Of a stretch of DNA of 64,000 nt, positions 6,632-17,970 are shown piece after piece. Both the position numbers and the translations under genes were made by a program. Position 1 is the stretch's first letter; every line of letters begins with the position of its first letter. This DNA is from Pontibacter pamirensis. GTDB lineage: Bacteria > Bacteroidota > Bacteroidia > Cytophagales > Hymenobacteraceae. Location of the stretch: assembly GCF_010015475.1 (NCBI RefSeq), contig NZ_SSNI01000023.1, forward strand, positions 1 through 64,000, in the 5' to 3' direction. Under the pieces are notes generated by a model. The model saw only the letters and a program-made list of their open reading frames with translations, did no database searches and was not told the origin of the DNA.

Positions 6632-9148
6632 ATGCGGCAATGTTTTCTTCTTTTAGTTTGTGTACTATTGTTTTCTGTAAGCGCACGCGCTACCCATATT
6701 GTAGGTGGTGAGTTTGAGCTAGAGCACCTGCAGGACTACGACTACAGGCTCAAACTCAACCTATACTTCGATGTTGTGAATGGAAACCCAGGAGCCCTTG
6801 ACCAGACCATTACCGTCAACATCTTCAGCAAAGCTACAAACCAGCGAATCGCGTCTCAGATGATGTCAATCATGGAGCAATCATTGGTAGAGTATACTAA
6901 CATCGACTGCACCATAGGGGAACTGGTAACAAGAAAGATTGTCTACTACCAGAATATTTACCTGAATCCTGCCATATTTAATCACCCAGAGGGTTACTAT
7001 GTTACCTGGGAGCGCTGCTGCCGCAACAACACCATCAACAACATTGATAGACCACAGGATGCAGCTCAGACGTTCTATATGGAGTTTCCTCCGGTAGTGC
7101 TGAACGGAGCAGCCTTTCGCAACTCCTCACCCATTCTGTTCCCGCCGCTGAGCGACTATGCCTGCGTAGGCGAACTATTTTATTTCGATTTTAATGGCAC
7201 TGACCCGGACGGTGACTCTGTTGTTTATGATATGGTAACGCCCCTGAATGGCTATACCACCACCAACATGCCGGTTTACACTGTTCCGCCTCAACCCGCT
7301 CCTTACCCGGAGGTAAGGTGGCTCCCGGGGTACAGCAGCAATGTACAGGTGCAGGGAAGCCCGTCTATCAACGTAGACCGTAATACCGGTCAGCTAACCA
7401 TGCGCCCTAACCGGGTAGGCCTGTTTGTTTTCGGTGTCCGGGCGCAGGAGTTCCGGAATGGAAGAAAGATTGGCGAAGTGCGCCGCGATTTCCAGGTGCT
7501 GGTTCTCGAGTGCCCCCGAAACCAAACACCTCAGGTGGTGGCCCGTGAACAGGGAAAAAAGGAATACTATGAAAGAGGGACAGTATTGCGCATCAACCCC
7601 GCTGACAGCCGTTGTATTGATATCTTTGTCACTGACCCTGACCTGGGTGAATTTGTTTCGATGCGCGCAAGGCCTGTGAATTTTTCCGGAGAGGACTATA
7701 CCTTTACGGGCACCACAAGCGGCATGATCAACCAAGGCGCTGCACTGGACTCACTTAAGGCCACCATCTGCTTTGCTGATTGCTTTGACACAGGCGGAAA
7801 AGTGTATGAGCTGGACCTGATTGTGCAGGACGATGGTTGCAGCCTGCCCCGCCAGGATACCGTACGCCTCAGCCTGGTGGTGGAACCAGTTCCGGACGCT
7901 CCGCCCACAGTCTCTCTATCTACCACCGACAGAGTGTTCAGGGTAAAAGATGGAGACAAAATCAATTTTGATGTACTGGGTATAGATCCGGACGAAGACG
8001 TGGTTTCTTTAAATGTTGAAGGGCAGGGATTTTCTATCAGCGACCATGACATCACTTTCTCCGGAGTAAGCGGAACCGGCGAAGTGCAGTCGGCTTTTAA
8101 CTGGAACATAAACTGTGATGCCCTGAAGAATGAATCCTATAAGTTAGATTTCATTGTGACCTCCATTGTCTGCGAAGAGCCCGTCACGCGAACGGTAACC
8201 ATAGACGTGCAGCCGGAGAGCAATAACAACCTTCCTGTCCTCACCTCAGACCAGCCTGTCCAGGTGATTGAACTGGAGGTAGGCACCCCCTTCGAAGCCA
8301 ACCTGTTCGGCAACGACATTGATGCTGACCTGCTAGCACTGCTGGCCCAGGGCGAGGGCTTTGACCTTGCCGACTATGGCATGGCCTTTACCAGCACAGG
8401 CGGCAATGGCGAGGCTACAGGTAACTTCCAGTGGACACCTACCTGCGAGGCATTCAACCAGGGTACCCTCCGTGTGAAATACATTCTCACAGAAGATGCC
8501 TGTGCCCCTGACACCGACCAGGAGCTTGTGCTGGAATTCAGATTGAAAGCCCCGAATAACACTCCGGTGCTCACTTCTGACCAAAACGTGCTTTCATTTG
8601 ACTTAAACTTGCATGATTCGTTTGAGGCAAAATTTACAGGAACTGATTTAGACGCAGACAACCTTATACTCACTGCAACCGGTGATGGCTTTGATCTGGC
8701 TGACTATGGCATGAGTTTCCAGAGCACAGGAGGTGCAGGCAGTGCCAATGGCGTATTTAATATGCAAGCTATCTGTAGAGCAACAGAGCAGGAGGTGGTA
8801 CGCGTAAATTTTACACTGGCAGAAGATGCCTGCGACCCGTCGCCACAGCAACTGACAATGGAATTTAGGATAATAGCACCAAGCATTGCAGATTATATAC
8901 CACCCAACATCTTTACACCCAACGGAGACGGCAAGAACGATTTCTTCGAGGTTCCTGGCTTACCTTCAGAGTTCTGCACGGCTGTGTTCTCCAGTATTCA
9001 GATATTTAACCGCTGGGGCAAACAAGTGTACTCCAACACGAGCAGTAACTTTAAGTGGAATGGTGAAGGAGTAAACCCTGGCGTATATTTTTATGTAATT
9101 GACTATGGTACAAGCAAATACAAAGGCTCCGTTACCATTGTAAAATAG
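6632..9148 (+). CDS. Secreted protein with gliding motility-associated C-terminal domain (T9SS type B)
   Basis: 838 aa. Signal peptide at residues 1-21 (MRQCFLLLVCVLLFSVSARA). The C-terminal sorting domain begins around residue 757 with NIFTPNGDGKNDFF and ends KGSVTIVK, the CHU_C/type B signal that sends proteins through the type IX secretion system to the surface. Residues about 425-750 hold three related units of about 108 residues each; the last two share PVLTSDQ, GFDLADYGM and EDAC. The N-terminal half, with several cysteines, is typical of long adhesin-like proteins of this class. The ATG at 6632 is preferred over a TTG two codons upstream. Probably an adhesin or surface structural protein; its ligand is unknown. 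Confidence 0.9.
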   Translation: MRQCFLLLVCVLLFSVSARATHIVGGEFELEHLQDYDYRLKLNLYFDVVNGNPGALDQTITVNIFSKATNQRIASQMMSIMEQSLVEYTNIDCTIGELVTRKIVYYQNIYLNPAIFNHPEGYYVTWERCCRNNTINNIDRPQDAAQTFYMEFPPVVLNGAAFRNSSPILFPPLSDYACVGELFYFDFNGTDPDGDSVVYDMVTPLNGYTTTNMPVYTVPPQPAPYPEVRWLPGYSSNVQVQGSPSINVDRNTGQLTMRPNRVGLFVFGVRAQEFRNGRKIGEVRRDFQVLVLECPRNQTPQVVAREQGKKEYYERGTVLRINPADSRCIDIFVTDPDLGEFVSMRARPVNFSGEDYTFTGTTSGMINQGAALDSLKATICFADCFDTGGKVYELDLIVQDDGCSLPRQDTVRLSLVVEPVPDAPPTVSLSTTDRVFRVKDGDKINFDVLGIDPDEDVVSLNVEGQGFSISDHDITFSGVSGTGEVQSAFNWNINCDALKNESYKLDFIVTSIVCEEPVTRTVTIDVQPESNNNLPVLTSDQPVQVIELEVGTPFEANLFGNDIDADLLALLAQGEGFDLADYGMAFTSTGGNGEATGNFQWTPTCEAFNQGTLRVKYILTEDACAPDTDQELVLEFRLKAPNNTPVLTSDQNVLSFDLNLHDSFEAKFTGTDLDADNLILTATGDGFDLADYGMSFQSTGGAGSANGVFNMQAICRATEQEVVRVNFTLAEDACDPSPQQLTMEFRIIAPSIADYIPPNIFTPNGDGKNDFFEVPGLPSEFCTAVFSSIQIFNRWGKQVYSNTSSNFKWNGEGVNPGVYFYVIDYGTSKYKGSVTIVK

Positions 9149-9162
9149 TTCTTTCTCCCATT

Positions 9163-9216
9163 ATTAAGAGGCAGCCCCTCCCGGAATTTAAATTCCGGGA
9201 GGGGCTGCCTCTTAAT
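9163..9216. terminator. Bidirectional terminator, 27-bp perfect stem
   Basis: A 54-nt uninterrupted palindrome (ATTAAGAGGCAGCCCCTCCC... and its complement) between the convergent gliding-type and cox3 genes. The stem has almost no loop, so on DNA it is a potential cruciform. Confidence 0.85.
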
Positions 9217-9251
9217 GTTTTCGTATGAACTTTGATGCAGGTGTTAAATCA

Positions 9252-9878
9252 TCAGGCTAAAAACAGGAAGACGAAATAAAGTCCCAGCCACAAAAAATCC
9301 ATAAAATGCCAGTAGCTGTTTAACATAGACAACTGCAAATGCCTGAAAGGGTCACGTATAAAAATCAGGCTCCTGACACCATCAGAAGCCACATATATAG
9401 TTTTGAAAAGCATAAAGGAAAGGAAGATGATACCTCCGAGCAAGTGTAGAATATGCAATGCCGAAATCAGGTACAGGTAAGTCCCGGAGGCCTTGCCAGA
9501 AAAATACACGCCGGTTTTAGACATTTCATTCCAGCCAATAAGTTGTGCCCCGATAAACAAAATACCGAGAACAAGTGTGAGCGCAAGGTACCGCGACATC
9601 TTCTTCAACTTCTCCTTTTTATACAAGCCTGGCACCTTAGACATCGTGTAGCTACTGAAGAGTAGCAAAATAGCACTTACACTAAAAAATTTTGGCAAAG
9701 CAAATTGGTCACCGTTGAATCCTCCGGTGCGGGCAAAAGCCACTGTTAGAATAAAAAATAACACCCCAATACCGATCATGCTCAGGTAGAGCAACATCCG
9801 GATAGGGTGCATTTTCTCAATCCTCCGGAAGGCAAAGCTTTGCGTTGCGTTTATTTGTTTTTTCTTATCTGAATCCAT
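9252..9878 (-). CDS. Cytochrome c oxidase subunit 3 family protein
   Basis: 208 aa, an integral membrane protein with five predicted helices. The C-terminal SYWHFMDFLWLGLYFVFLF is the signature of heme-copper oxidase subunit III, and HILHLLGGIIFLSF matches the conserved histidine-rich helix before it. The subunit stabilises the oxygen-reducing core in the inner membrane. No subunit I or II gene is nearby, so this is an orphan copy or belongs to a complex encoded elsewhere. The ATG at 9878 (MDSDKKKQ) is preferred to an upstream one that adds a poorly fitting leader. Confidence 0.85.
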   Translation of the reverse strand: MDSDKKKQINATQSFAFRRIEKMHPIRMLLYLSMIGIGVLFFILTVAFARTGGFNGDQFALPKFFSVSAILLLFSSYTMSKVPGLYKKEKLKKMSRYLALTLVLGILFIGAQLIGWNEMSKTGVYFSGKASGTYLYLISALHILHLLGGIIFLSFMLFKTIYVASDGVRSLIFIRDPFRHLQLSMLNSYWHFMDFLWLGLYFVFLFLA

Positions 9879-10165
9879 CCTCAGCCTCTTTTTCAGCAAT
9901 GTATCAATCTGCGGAACAGCAAAGACCACAGTCACTTATACATTTGTGTTTATCTATTATATTTATACCGCTGAGACCGTATTTAGTTTAACATATTCCT
10001 AATTAATTTAACGACTAGTTTAACTCTCCTTAGCACGTTGAAAAGTGTATTATATCGTAATTCACCATCCCATACTCTCCCTCCACCATATTTGAAGCCA
10101 TTACTATAACATCCTAAATCGGGAATTTGCGTTTAAAAGGTAATCGCTATACTAAATGGGCTTTT

Positions 10166-10744
10166 ATGAAGAAACACCTTCTATTCCTCTTTCTCACCTT
10201 GCTACTATTGCCATCAATAACCCTGGAGACCCTGGCGCAGGAAAACCGCGCCCCCTACACAGGCAACAACACCATCCTTGTTTCACTGGAGGGCATAGGG
10301 CAACGTTACGAGTTTGTATCAGATCAACTGCTGGTGCGCCACAACAAAACTACACACAGGCTGGAATGTGTCCTGCCTATTGCCAGCCTGGTTCCCCTTC
10401 ACAGCACTACGCCACCTGCCATGGCTTATGATGTATTGTTTGGAGCAAAATACCCTGAACTGTATATTATGATTGAGGCACCAGAACAGCAGGCCAGTAC
10501 GGGAAGATTTACGCCCGCCAACAGGAACCGCACCACCTCCATTAATCTGCAAGGTGTAAATAATGAAACAATTATTCCAGTTGCTTTCCAGCCAGACAAA
10601 GACACATTCTTCTTTTCTACAAATTTTGATCTGATGTTAGGAAACTTTCAGGCCTCTATGCCGGCCAAGTATCTACCTCTGCTTACAGGTAGGGTCCTTT
10701 TCAGTATTGAGCGTGCCCAGTGGTACAATCTAAGACAGCAATAG
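10166..10744 (+). CDS. Hypothetical secreted protein
   Basis: 192 aa beginning MKKHLLFLFLTLLLLPSI, a signal peptide cleaved near ETLAQ|EN. The mature region is mostly beta-strand-like. The sequence LFGAKYPELYIMIEAP and the later FDLMLGNFQASMPAKYLPLLTGRVLFSI suggest a YceI-like, single-domain periplasmic fold, but this is only an impression. The upstream TTG at 10127 in the same frame is less likely because the signal peptide would be displaced. Confidence 0.75.
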   Translation: MKKHLLFLFLTLLLLPSITLETLAQENRAPYTGNNTILVSLEGIGQRYEFVSDQLLVRHNKTTHRLECVLPIASLVPLHSTTPPAMAYDVLFGAKYPELYIMIEAPEQQASTGRFTPANRNRTTSINLQGVNNETIIPVAFQPDKDTFFFSTNFDLMLGNFQASMPAKYLPLLTGRVLFSIERAQWYNLRQQ

Positions 10745-10948
10745 CACAAAGGTAAATATTTTAAACAATATCTTTAACAACACCATCTTATCAACTGGTT
10801 ATTAAATTGTTATGATACATAATTACACACATTATACACAATACAGAAATTTCATAACCGCCCTCCCAAACCTATAGCACTTCTAGTGACTTTAGGGTTT
10901 CTATCTCTTTATCAGGGGATGACCTGTAGATAAAGCTGTCGTAATATC

Positions 10949-10956
10949 TATATTTG
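10949..10956 (+). promoter_or_regulatory. -7 box of the DUF4920 gene
   Basis: TATATTTG is an exact match to TAnnTTTG, 25 nt before the start codon. The expected TTG at the -33 position is not clear. Confidence 0.5.
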
Positions 10957-10981
10957 CGTAGGCTAACATAATATTGGAGTC

Positions 10982-11485
10982 ATGAATAAAGCTTTCCTTT
11001 TACTGTTTTTAGCAGCTGCGTCGTTAAGCTGTAACCAAACAAAACCAGCTACCGAGGCTCCCGGTACTGGCTCTGCTACCACACCGGCCACAACCGGAAC
11101 TACGTATGGCGCAGCAGTTCCGGAGGCAGAGACTATACCAGCCACTCAACTATCTGAAGAAGTCGCCGGCAAAGACTCTGTTCAGGCTACAGTTGCCGCT
11201 GAGGTAGTAGAAAGTTGCCAGGCGAAAGGCTGCTGGATGGATGTGAAGTTGGACGATAACAGCACCATGAAGGTAACTTTCCGCGACTATGGTTTCTTTG
11301 TGCCGGTGGAAGACCTCAAAGGCAGGCAGGTTATATTTACTGGTATAGCGAAACGCGAAGTGATATCCGTAGAAGACCAACGCCATTACGCTACAGACGC
11401 AGGCAAGCCGGAAGCGGAAATAGCAGCCATCACTACACCTAAAGAAGAACTGCGCTTTGTTGCAGATGGCGTGATTCTTAAATAG
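10982..11485 (+). CDS. DUF4920 domain-containing lipoprotein
   Basis: 167 aa. The start MNKAFLLLFLAAASLSC ends in a lipobox-type cysteine at residue 17, followed by a Thr/Pro/Gly-rich linker to about residue 42. The DUF4920 domain has the features VESCQAKGCWMDVKL and TMKVTFRDYGFFVP. The two cysteines there suggest metal or redox chemistry, and the fold is OB-like. Its function is not established. It is monocistronic. Confidence 0.9.
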   Translation: MNKAFLLLFLAAASLSCNQTKPATEAPGTGSATTPATTGTTYGAAVPEAETIPATQLSEEVAGKDSVQATVAAEVVESCQAKGCWMDVKLDDNSTMKVTFRDYGFFVPVEDLKGRQVIFTGIAKREVISVEDQRHYATDAGKPEAEIAAITTPKEELRFVADGVILK

Positions 11486-11540
11486 CTCTCAATACATTAA
11501 AAAAGAACCTGATAGGACAATTCACTTCATTTATACCTAT

Positions 11541-11571
11541 AGCCTGATACGATTATGTCAGGCTTTTTTTT
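11541..11571 (+). terminator. Intrinsic terminator
   Basis: AGCCTGA and TCAGGCT separated by 10 nt, followed by eight T residues. It ends the DUF4920 transcript. Confidence 0.85.
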
Positions 11572-11665
11572 CGTTGGCGTTGCCTGCGGCCATACATTAC
11601 AGGCGCTTAATTTCCCCTCCGTTGCGTCTCTTAATCTGATTTCTCTTTCCTATTTTTACGGATAG

Positions 11666-13693
<2,028 letters not shown>

Positions 13694-13720
13694 CCACAAT
13701 ACTAAACAATTAAAAGTGTA

Positions 13721-13753
13721 AAGGCGCCGACTGCAAAACAGCGGCGCCTTTTC
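13721..13753 (+). terminator. Terminator of ligA
   Basis: AAGGCGCCG and CGGCGCCTT with a 12-nt loop, followed by TTT. It begins 27 nt after the ligA stop. Confidence 0.85.
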
Positions 13754-14279
13754 TACAAACACTCAAACAAACAACAAACGTATCTTCATCAGGCAATTCT
13801 TTGTTTAGAGATAGTAATTCACCCAGTACTATTACCCAAATTCCTCCGTCGCTGCTTTTGTTAGCTATGACAGCAGATAGCGGAAGAAAGGAATTTTCCG
13901 CGAGTCACTTTTATAAGTAAGAACTGGTTTATACTCACAACATATAAGGTTTGTAACCAATCATTTATCAGCTAACTTAAAACAAATAGTTCAAACTGAT
14001 ATCATCCCACAACCGCACTTCCCGCCTCCTAAAACTCTAACTCAGCCCGAGTGTGCCGATGATGTTTACCTGTATAGACAGTGTCTATTGAAAACCTTAC
14101 GCTAAGCTGCACTTAATTTTTGCTATTGAAAAGTAAACTATACTAACTGCGGGATAAAATAGACCAAGCCCAATACACGCTTCATCAGGGGTTTATCATT
14201 TAAAATAGGCGCTTCATAGGCACAAAATAGTCCTTTGTATATACTTAGGATGTTCAGCGGGATAAAATGCCACAAATTC
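13754..14279. other. Gap without recognisable genes
   Basis: No convincing reading frame or RNA fold was seen. The region is the long upstream sequence of the LytS/LytTR pair and may hold unrecognised regulatory sites. Confidence 0.4.
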
Positions 14280-14297
14280 CTTAACTTTATAGTTAAG
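14280..14297. promoter_or_regulatory. Dyad overlapping a -7 box before the LytS gene
   Basis: CTTAACT-TTAT-AGTTAAG is a perfect 7-bp inverted repeat with a 4-nt centre. It overlaps TAACTTTA at 14282-14289, one mismatch from the -7 consensus. It could be a binding site for the LytTR regulator encoded downstream or for another repressor. No -33 box is clear. Confidence 0.3.
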
Positions 14298-14388
14298 AGA
14301 ATGAAACACGCTGCCGTAATTGTCTCTTTACACCCTACACCTTAGCTGCACCCCGTACATCATGAATCTAACGCTACCAGAGGTGACT

Positions 14389-15408
14389 ATGAAAAAGCGC
14401 TACCAAATAGCGCTGCATATTGCCGGTTGGTTAATATTCATCGCCTGGATTTTTTATTTTGTATATGCCAACCGCACGCTTACATTTGGCAAAGGGCTTG
14501 ATATTACATTTGGGCTGTTATTCCATCTGCTAATCTTTTACTTTAACTGGTATGTGCTCATACCAAACTACCTGGCCCGCAACCGTATTCTGCTGTATGT
14601 GGCCTCTGTACTAACCATGTTGATAGCAGTAGCTGTTTTACAGGCCCCTTTCGATTACTATTTGTTCAGGCAGTATAACCCGGGCATGACAATGCTCTTT
14701 AGCTATGAGCGCCTGCTGCAATACGTACTGGGAGGCTTGGTAACCACCTTTATCAGTTCAGCACTGAAGGTAACAGGCAACTACATACGCAACGAGCGGC
14801 GCAACAAAGAACTGGAAACGCAGAAGCTGATGGCGGAGCTGGCTTACCTCAAATCACAGGTCAACCCTCACTTTCTGTTTAACACTCTAAACAACATATA
14901 CTCACTGGCTTATAAACAACACCCGGAGACGCCTGATGCCATTATGAAACTCTCGCTGCTGATGCGCTACATGCTGTACGAGAGCAACGATACGCTAGTG
15001 AGCCTGGAGAAAGAAGTGGAGCACATCAGGAACTTTATAGACCTTCAGAAACTGCGCCTGCGGGAGCAGACAGGTATAAAGTTTAACATCGAAGGCGATT
15101 TAAAGGGCAAGCAGATTGCTCCCATGCTGCTGATGACACTGGTGGAGAACGCCTTCAAACATGGCCTTGTGAGTAAAAATGAAATCGGCATCATCATGAA
15201 CCTGGTCGTAAAAAATAATTCACTGCTCTTTAGCACCATAAACAATACCAGTACGCACAAAAAGCGGGAGTTTGGCGGCATCGGCCTTGAAAACCTGAAG
15301 CGCCGTCTGAACCTGCTGTATCATAATCAGCACCAGCTTTCTTTTGAGGAAAAGGAAGGGACGTTTTACGCTACTTTAAAAATTTACTTCAGTTCTAACC
15401 CTAAATAA
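14389..15408 (+). CDS. LytS/YehU-type sensor histidine kinase
   Basis: 339 aa. Four N-terminal membrane helices (about residues 8-130) are followed by the His_kinase domain: the phospho-accepting histidine is H161 in KSQVNPHFLFNTLNN, and the ATPase region carries LLMTLVENAFKHG and FGGIGLENLKRRL. It acts in the inner membrane and phosphorylates a LytTR response regulator, whose gene begins 4 nt after this one. An upstream in-frame ATG at 14362 adds nine residues. The ATG at 14389 is preferred because the MKKRYQIALHIAG start leads straight into the first helix. Confidence 0.93.
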   Translation: MKKRYQIALHIAGWLIFIAWIFYFVYANRTLTFGKGLDITFGLLFHLLIFYFNWYVLIPNYLARNRILLYVASVLTMLIAVAVLQAPFDYYLFRQYNPGMTMLFSYERLLQYVLGGLVTTFISSALKVTGNYIRNERRNKELETQKLMAELAYLKSQVNPHFLFNTLNNIYSLAYKQHPETPDAIMKLSLLMRYMLYESNDTLVSLEKEVEHIRNFIDLQKLRLREQTGIKFNIEGDLKGKQIAPMLLMTLVENAFKHGLVSKNEIGIIMNLVVKNNSLLFSTINNTSTHKKREFGGIGLENLKRRLNLLYHNQHQLSFEEKEGTFYATLKIYFSSNPK

Positions 15409-15412
15409 AACT

Positions 15413-16150
15413 ATGAATTTACGCTGCATCGCCGTCGACGACGAACCTTTGGCTTTGGATATTATAGAGAGCTATATCAGTAAACTGCCTTTTCTTCAAC
15501 TCATCAGAACCTGCTCCAGCGCCACGGAGGCCATGCAGGTGCTGCAGGAGGAAAAGGTTGACCTGATGTTCTTGGATATCGAAATGCCGGAACTGACAGG
15601 TATACAGTTTCTGAATATCCTGAAGAACCAGCCGCTCATCATTTTCACCACCGCTTACCCAGACTACGCTTTGGAAGGCTTTAACCAGGACGCTGTAGAC
15701 TACCTGCTCAAGCCCATCCCCTTCGACCGCTTTCTGAAGGCCGTAACCAAAGCGCAGGAACGGCTGCAGCGCAATGGCAAGGCCTCGGAAGCGACTCCTG
15801 CTGCCCCGGTTGCCCACGCACCACAGGAGCATGATTTTATGTTCGTGAAGGCCGACTATAAAACCATACGGGTAGATTTTAAAGACATCCTCTGGATTGA
15901 GGGACTCAAAGACTATATCATCATACAGACAAAGGACCAGAAGATTATTACGCTGCTCTCCATGAACAAGATGATGGAGAAACTCTCAGATGCTAAATTC
16001 CTGCGCGTGCACCGGTCTTTCATCGTATCGCTCCAGAAGATTGACAGCATTGAGAAAAGCCGCATCCGCATTGGTAACAAAGAAATCCCAATTGGAGAAG
16101 TATACAAAGAGCAGTTCCTGAAATGGGTAGAGGAAAACAACATCCAATAA
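15413..16150 (+). CDS. LytTR family response regulator
   Basis: 245 aa. An N-terminal receiver domain has the acidic pair D9/D10 and the phosphorylation site D55 in LMFLDIEMPE, with K103-type lysine in YLLKPIPF. A linker of alanine and proline leads to the C-terminal LytTR DNA-binding domain (about residues 140-245; DILWIEGLKDYIII, FLRVHRSFIVSL, EIPIGEVYKEQF). It pairs with the kinase immediately upstream. In this family the partners bind dyad sites ahead of target genes. Target genes cannot be read from here. Confidence 0.95.
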   Translation: MNLRCIAVDDEPLALDIIESYISKLPFLQLIRTCSSATEAMQVLQEEKVDLMFLDIEMPELTGIQFLNILKNQPLIIFTTAYPDYALEGFNQDAVDYLLKPIPFDRFLKAVTKAQERLQRNGKASEATPAAPVAHAPQEHDFMFVKADYKTIRVDFKDILWIEGLKDYIIIQTKDQKIITLLSMNKMMEKLSDAKFLRVHRSFIVSLQKIDSIEKSRIRIGNKEIPIGEVYKEQFLKWVEENNIQ

Positions 16151-16333
16151 AAGATATGAGAACAGCCAAACAAGGCTATGCTTTTGCTACAGCTGCTTCT
16201 CTTCTTCCGCAGTTTCAGAAAGAAATATATTACAGACCGTTTCTTTCGTCCTTCTTCTTTTCTCGATAATCCTTTTTCATATAATGCATTTGCAGAAAAG
16301 GATTCTTAATTCGAACTTCGTGCGTTGTAAAGA

Positions 16334-17209
16334 ATGAACATGGTAAGAGAGAAATTAAGTGGAACAGGGGTAGCCCTGGTGACGCCTTTTACAAAAGAAC
16401 TGGCTATAGATTACGACGGACTTCAAAAGCTTTTGGATTTCGTACTGGAGGGTGAAGTAAATTATATTGTAATAAACGGCACTACTGCTGAATCTTCAAC
16501 AACAACAACTGCTGAGAAAGCAGCTATACTCCAATTTGTTAAGGAACATGTAAAAGACCAGGTGCCCATGGTCTATGGCTTAGGTGGCAACAACACACAA
16601 CAGGTTATTGAAAACTTTGCTGCAACTGATTTGGAAGGCATCACGGCCATACTTTCCGTAAGCCCGGCGTATAACAAACCTTCGCAGCAGGGCATCTACC
16701 AGCACTTTTTGCAGATAGCCGATGCTTCGCCGGTGCCGGTGGTACTGTATAATGTGCCCGGCCGTACAGGCAGTAACATGACAACCGAAACTACCCTGAA
16801 CCTCGCGCTACACGAGAACATTATTGGTATAAAAGAAGCCTCCGGAAGCATGGAGCAATGTATGGCGATAGCCAAACATAAACCGGAAGATTTCATGCTG
16901 ATTAGCGGTGATGATATGCTGACAGTGCCGATGATTTCGTTTGGTGCAGAGGGCTCTATTTCTGTTCTTGCCAATGCCTTCCCAGATAAATTCAGTACAA
17001 TGGTGCAGCAGGCACTGGACGGAAACTTTAAAAAAGCCACTGAATTGTTGTTTAGCTTCGTGGATATCAACCCACTCATGTATGAAGAGGGCAACCCTGT
17101 AGGAGTTAAAGTGTTGTTGGAGCGTTTTGGTGTATGTGCTGCCAGTGTACGGCTCCCGCTAGTGGAAGCATCGGCTGGCTTACGTGATAAGCTTTTCAAG
17201 CTGTTATAG
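16334..17209 (+). CDS. dapA: 4-hydroxy-tetrahydrodipicolinate synthase
   Basis: 291 aa. It condenses pyruvate with aspartate semialdehyde in lysine and diaminopimelate synthesis. The Schiff-base lysine is K167 in GIKEASGS and the proton-relay tyrosine is Y139 in YNVPGRTG; the pyruvate-binding loop reads NGTTAESSTTT, where most enzymes have GTTGEAATL-like sequence. The length fits the family. There are two in-frame ATG codons, at 16334 and 16340, and either could be used. It stands alone with its own terminator. Confidence 0.95.
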   Translation: MNMVREKLSGTGVALVTPFTKELAIDYDGLQKLLDFVLEGEVNYIVINGTTAESSTTTTAEKAAILQFVKEHVKDQVPMVYGLGGNNTQQVIENFAATDLEGITAILSVSPAYNKPSQQGIYQHFLQIADASPVPVVLYNVPGRTGSNMTTETTLNLALHENIIGIKEASGSMEQCMAIAKHKPEDFMLISGDDMLTVPMISFGAEGSISVLANAFPDKFSTMVQQALDGNFKKATELLFSFVDINPLMYEEGNPVGVKVLLERFGVCAASVRLPLVEASAGLRDKLFKLL

Positions 17210-17224
17210 ATATTGATAGTACAG

Positions 17225-17257
17225 CAGAAAAGGCTGGCTTGATGCCAGCCTTTTCTG
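17225..17257 (+). terminator. Terminator of dapA
   Basis: CAGAAAAGGCTGGC and its complement with a 5-nt loop (TTGAT), 15 nt past the dapA stop. The A-tract and T-tract arms make it usable on both strands. Confidence 0.85.
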
Positions 17258-17461
17258 TCTTCAGCCATATAGATGAAACAATGTAGCGAATCTGCTGCCA
17301 GACTGAAAAACAATCATATTAAAGCCCGCTACACCCTCACTTAACTTGAGACAGAACAAGGTATGCTATACCAGAAACTAGCTGTGTTTGAGGTGATAGG
17401 CTGACACAAGCACACTTCCCGAACCTTAAAAAAATATAATTGCTCTCCCCTATTGTTTTGG

Positions 17462-17845
17462 ATGCTACAACTGCATTCCTTTGCTGCTGTGAAAGCGACA
17501 ATGGTATCGATTTTTGAGAAGCTGAGCCTTCTGCTGGCAATGCTGCTATGCAGTGCTTTCGCCTTTGCGGTGCCTGCTACGGCTACTCCTCCCTCAACTG
17601 TAGATTACAGTTACAGTGCTTACACTTCTGATGAAGCGGCTTTTCCAGTTGTAGCTGGTGAGGTTAGCGCCGGTGATTCTGAAGGCATACTTCAGAAGGC
17701 CCAAAAAACGCTGTGGCCTCCATTCACAAAAGTATTTTTACAACTCCTATACCCGCAGCCTCCAATTACAGAAGCAGTACCTTCGCACCTTTCCTTCCAT
17801 TCTGGAGCTAACATACTCCACTCCATCCTCTCCAAAGGACCTTAG
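17462..17845 (+). CDS. Hypothetical secreted small protein
   Basis: 127 aa from the ATG at 17462. A hydrophobic segment MVSIFEKLSLLLAMLLC (from the internal ATG at 17501) followed by AFAFAVPATATPP looks like a signal peptide, so the true start may be 17501 (114 aa). The remainder is Ser/Pro/Ala-rich without a recognisable domain. It lies 125 nt upstream of the DedA gene on the same strand. It could be a real secreted protein or a chance frame. Confidence 0.45.
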   Translation: MLQLHSFAAVKATMVSIFEKLSLLLAMLLCSAFAFAVPATATPPSTVDYSYSAYTSDEAAFPVVAGEVSAGDSEGILQKAQKTLWPPFTKVFLQLLYPQPPITEAVPSHLSFHSGANILHSILSKGP

Positions 17846-17970
17846 TTTGCCCTCCTTCTTCTGAACCCATCTATAGTATTAGATGATGCGCTCTGTATTT
17901 CCTGTTCTGGAAATATAAAGAAGCACTCCGTTCATTCTTGCCTCTTTTACATTTCTTATCGATTACATTT

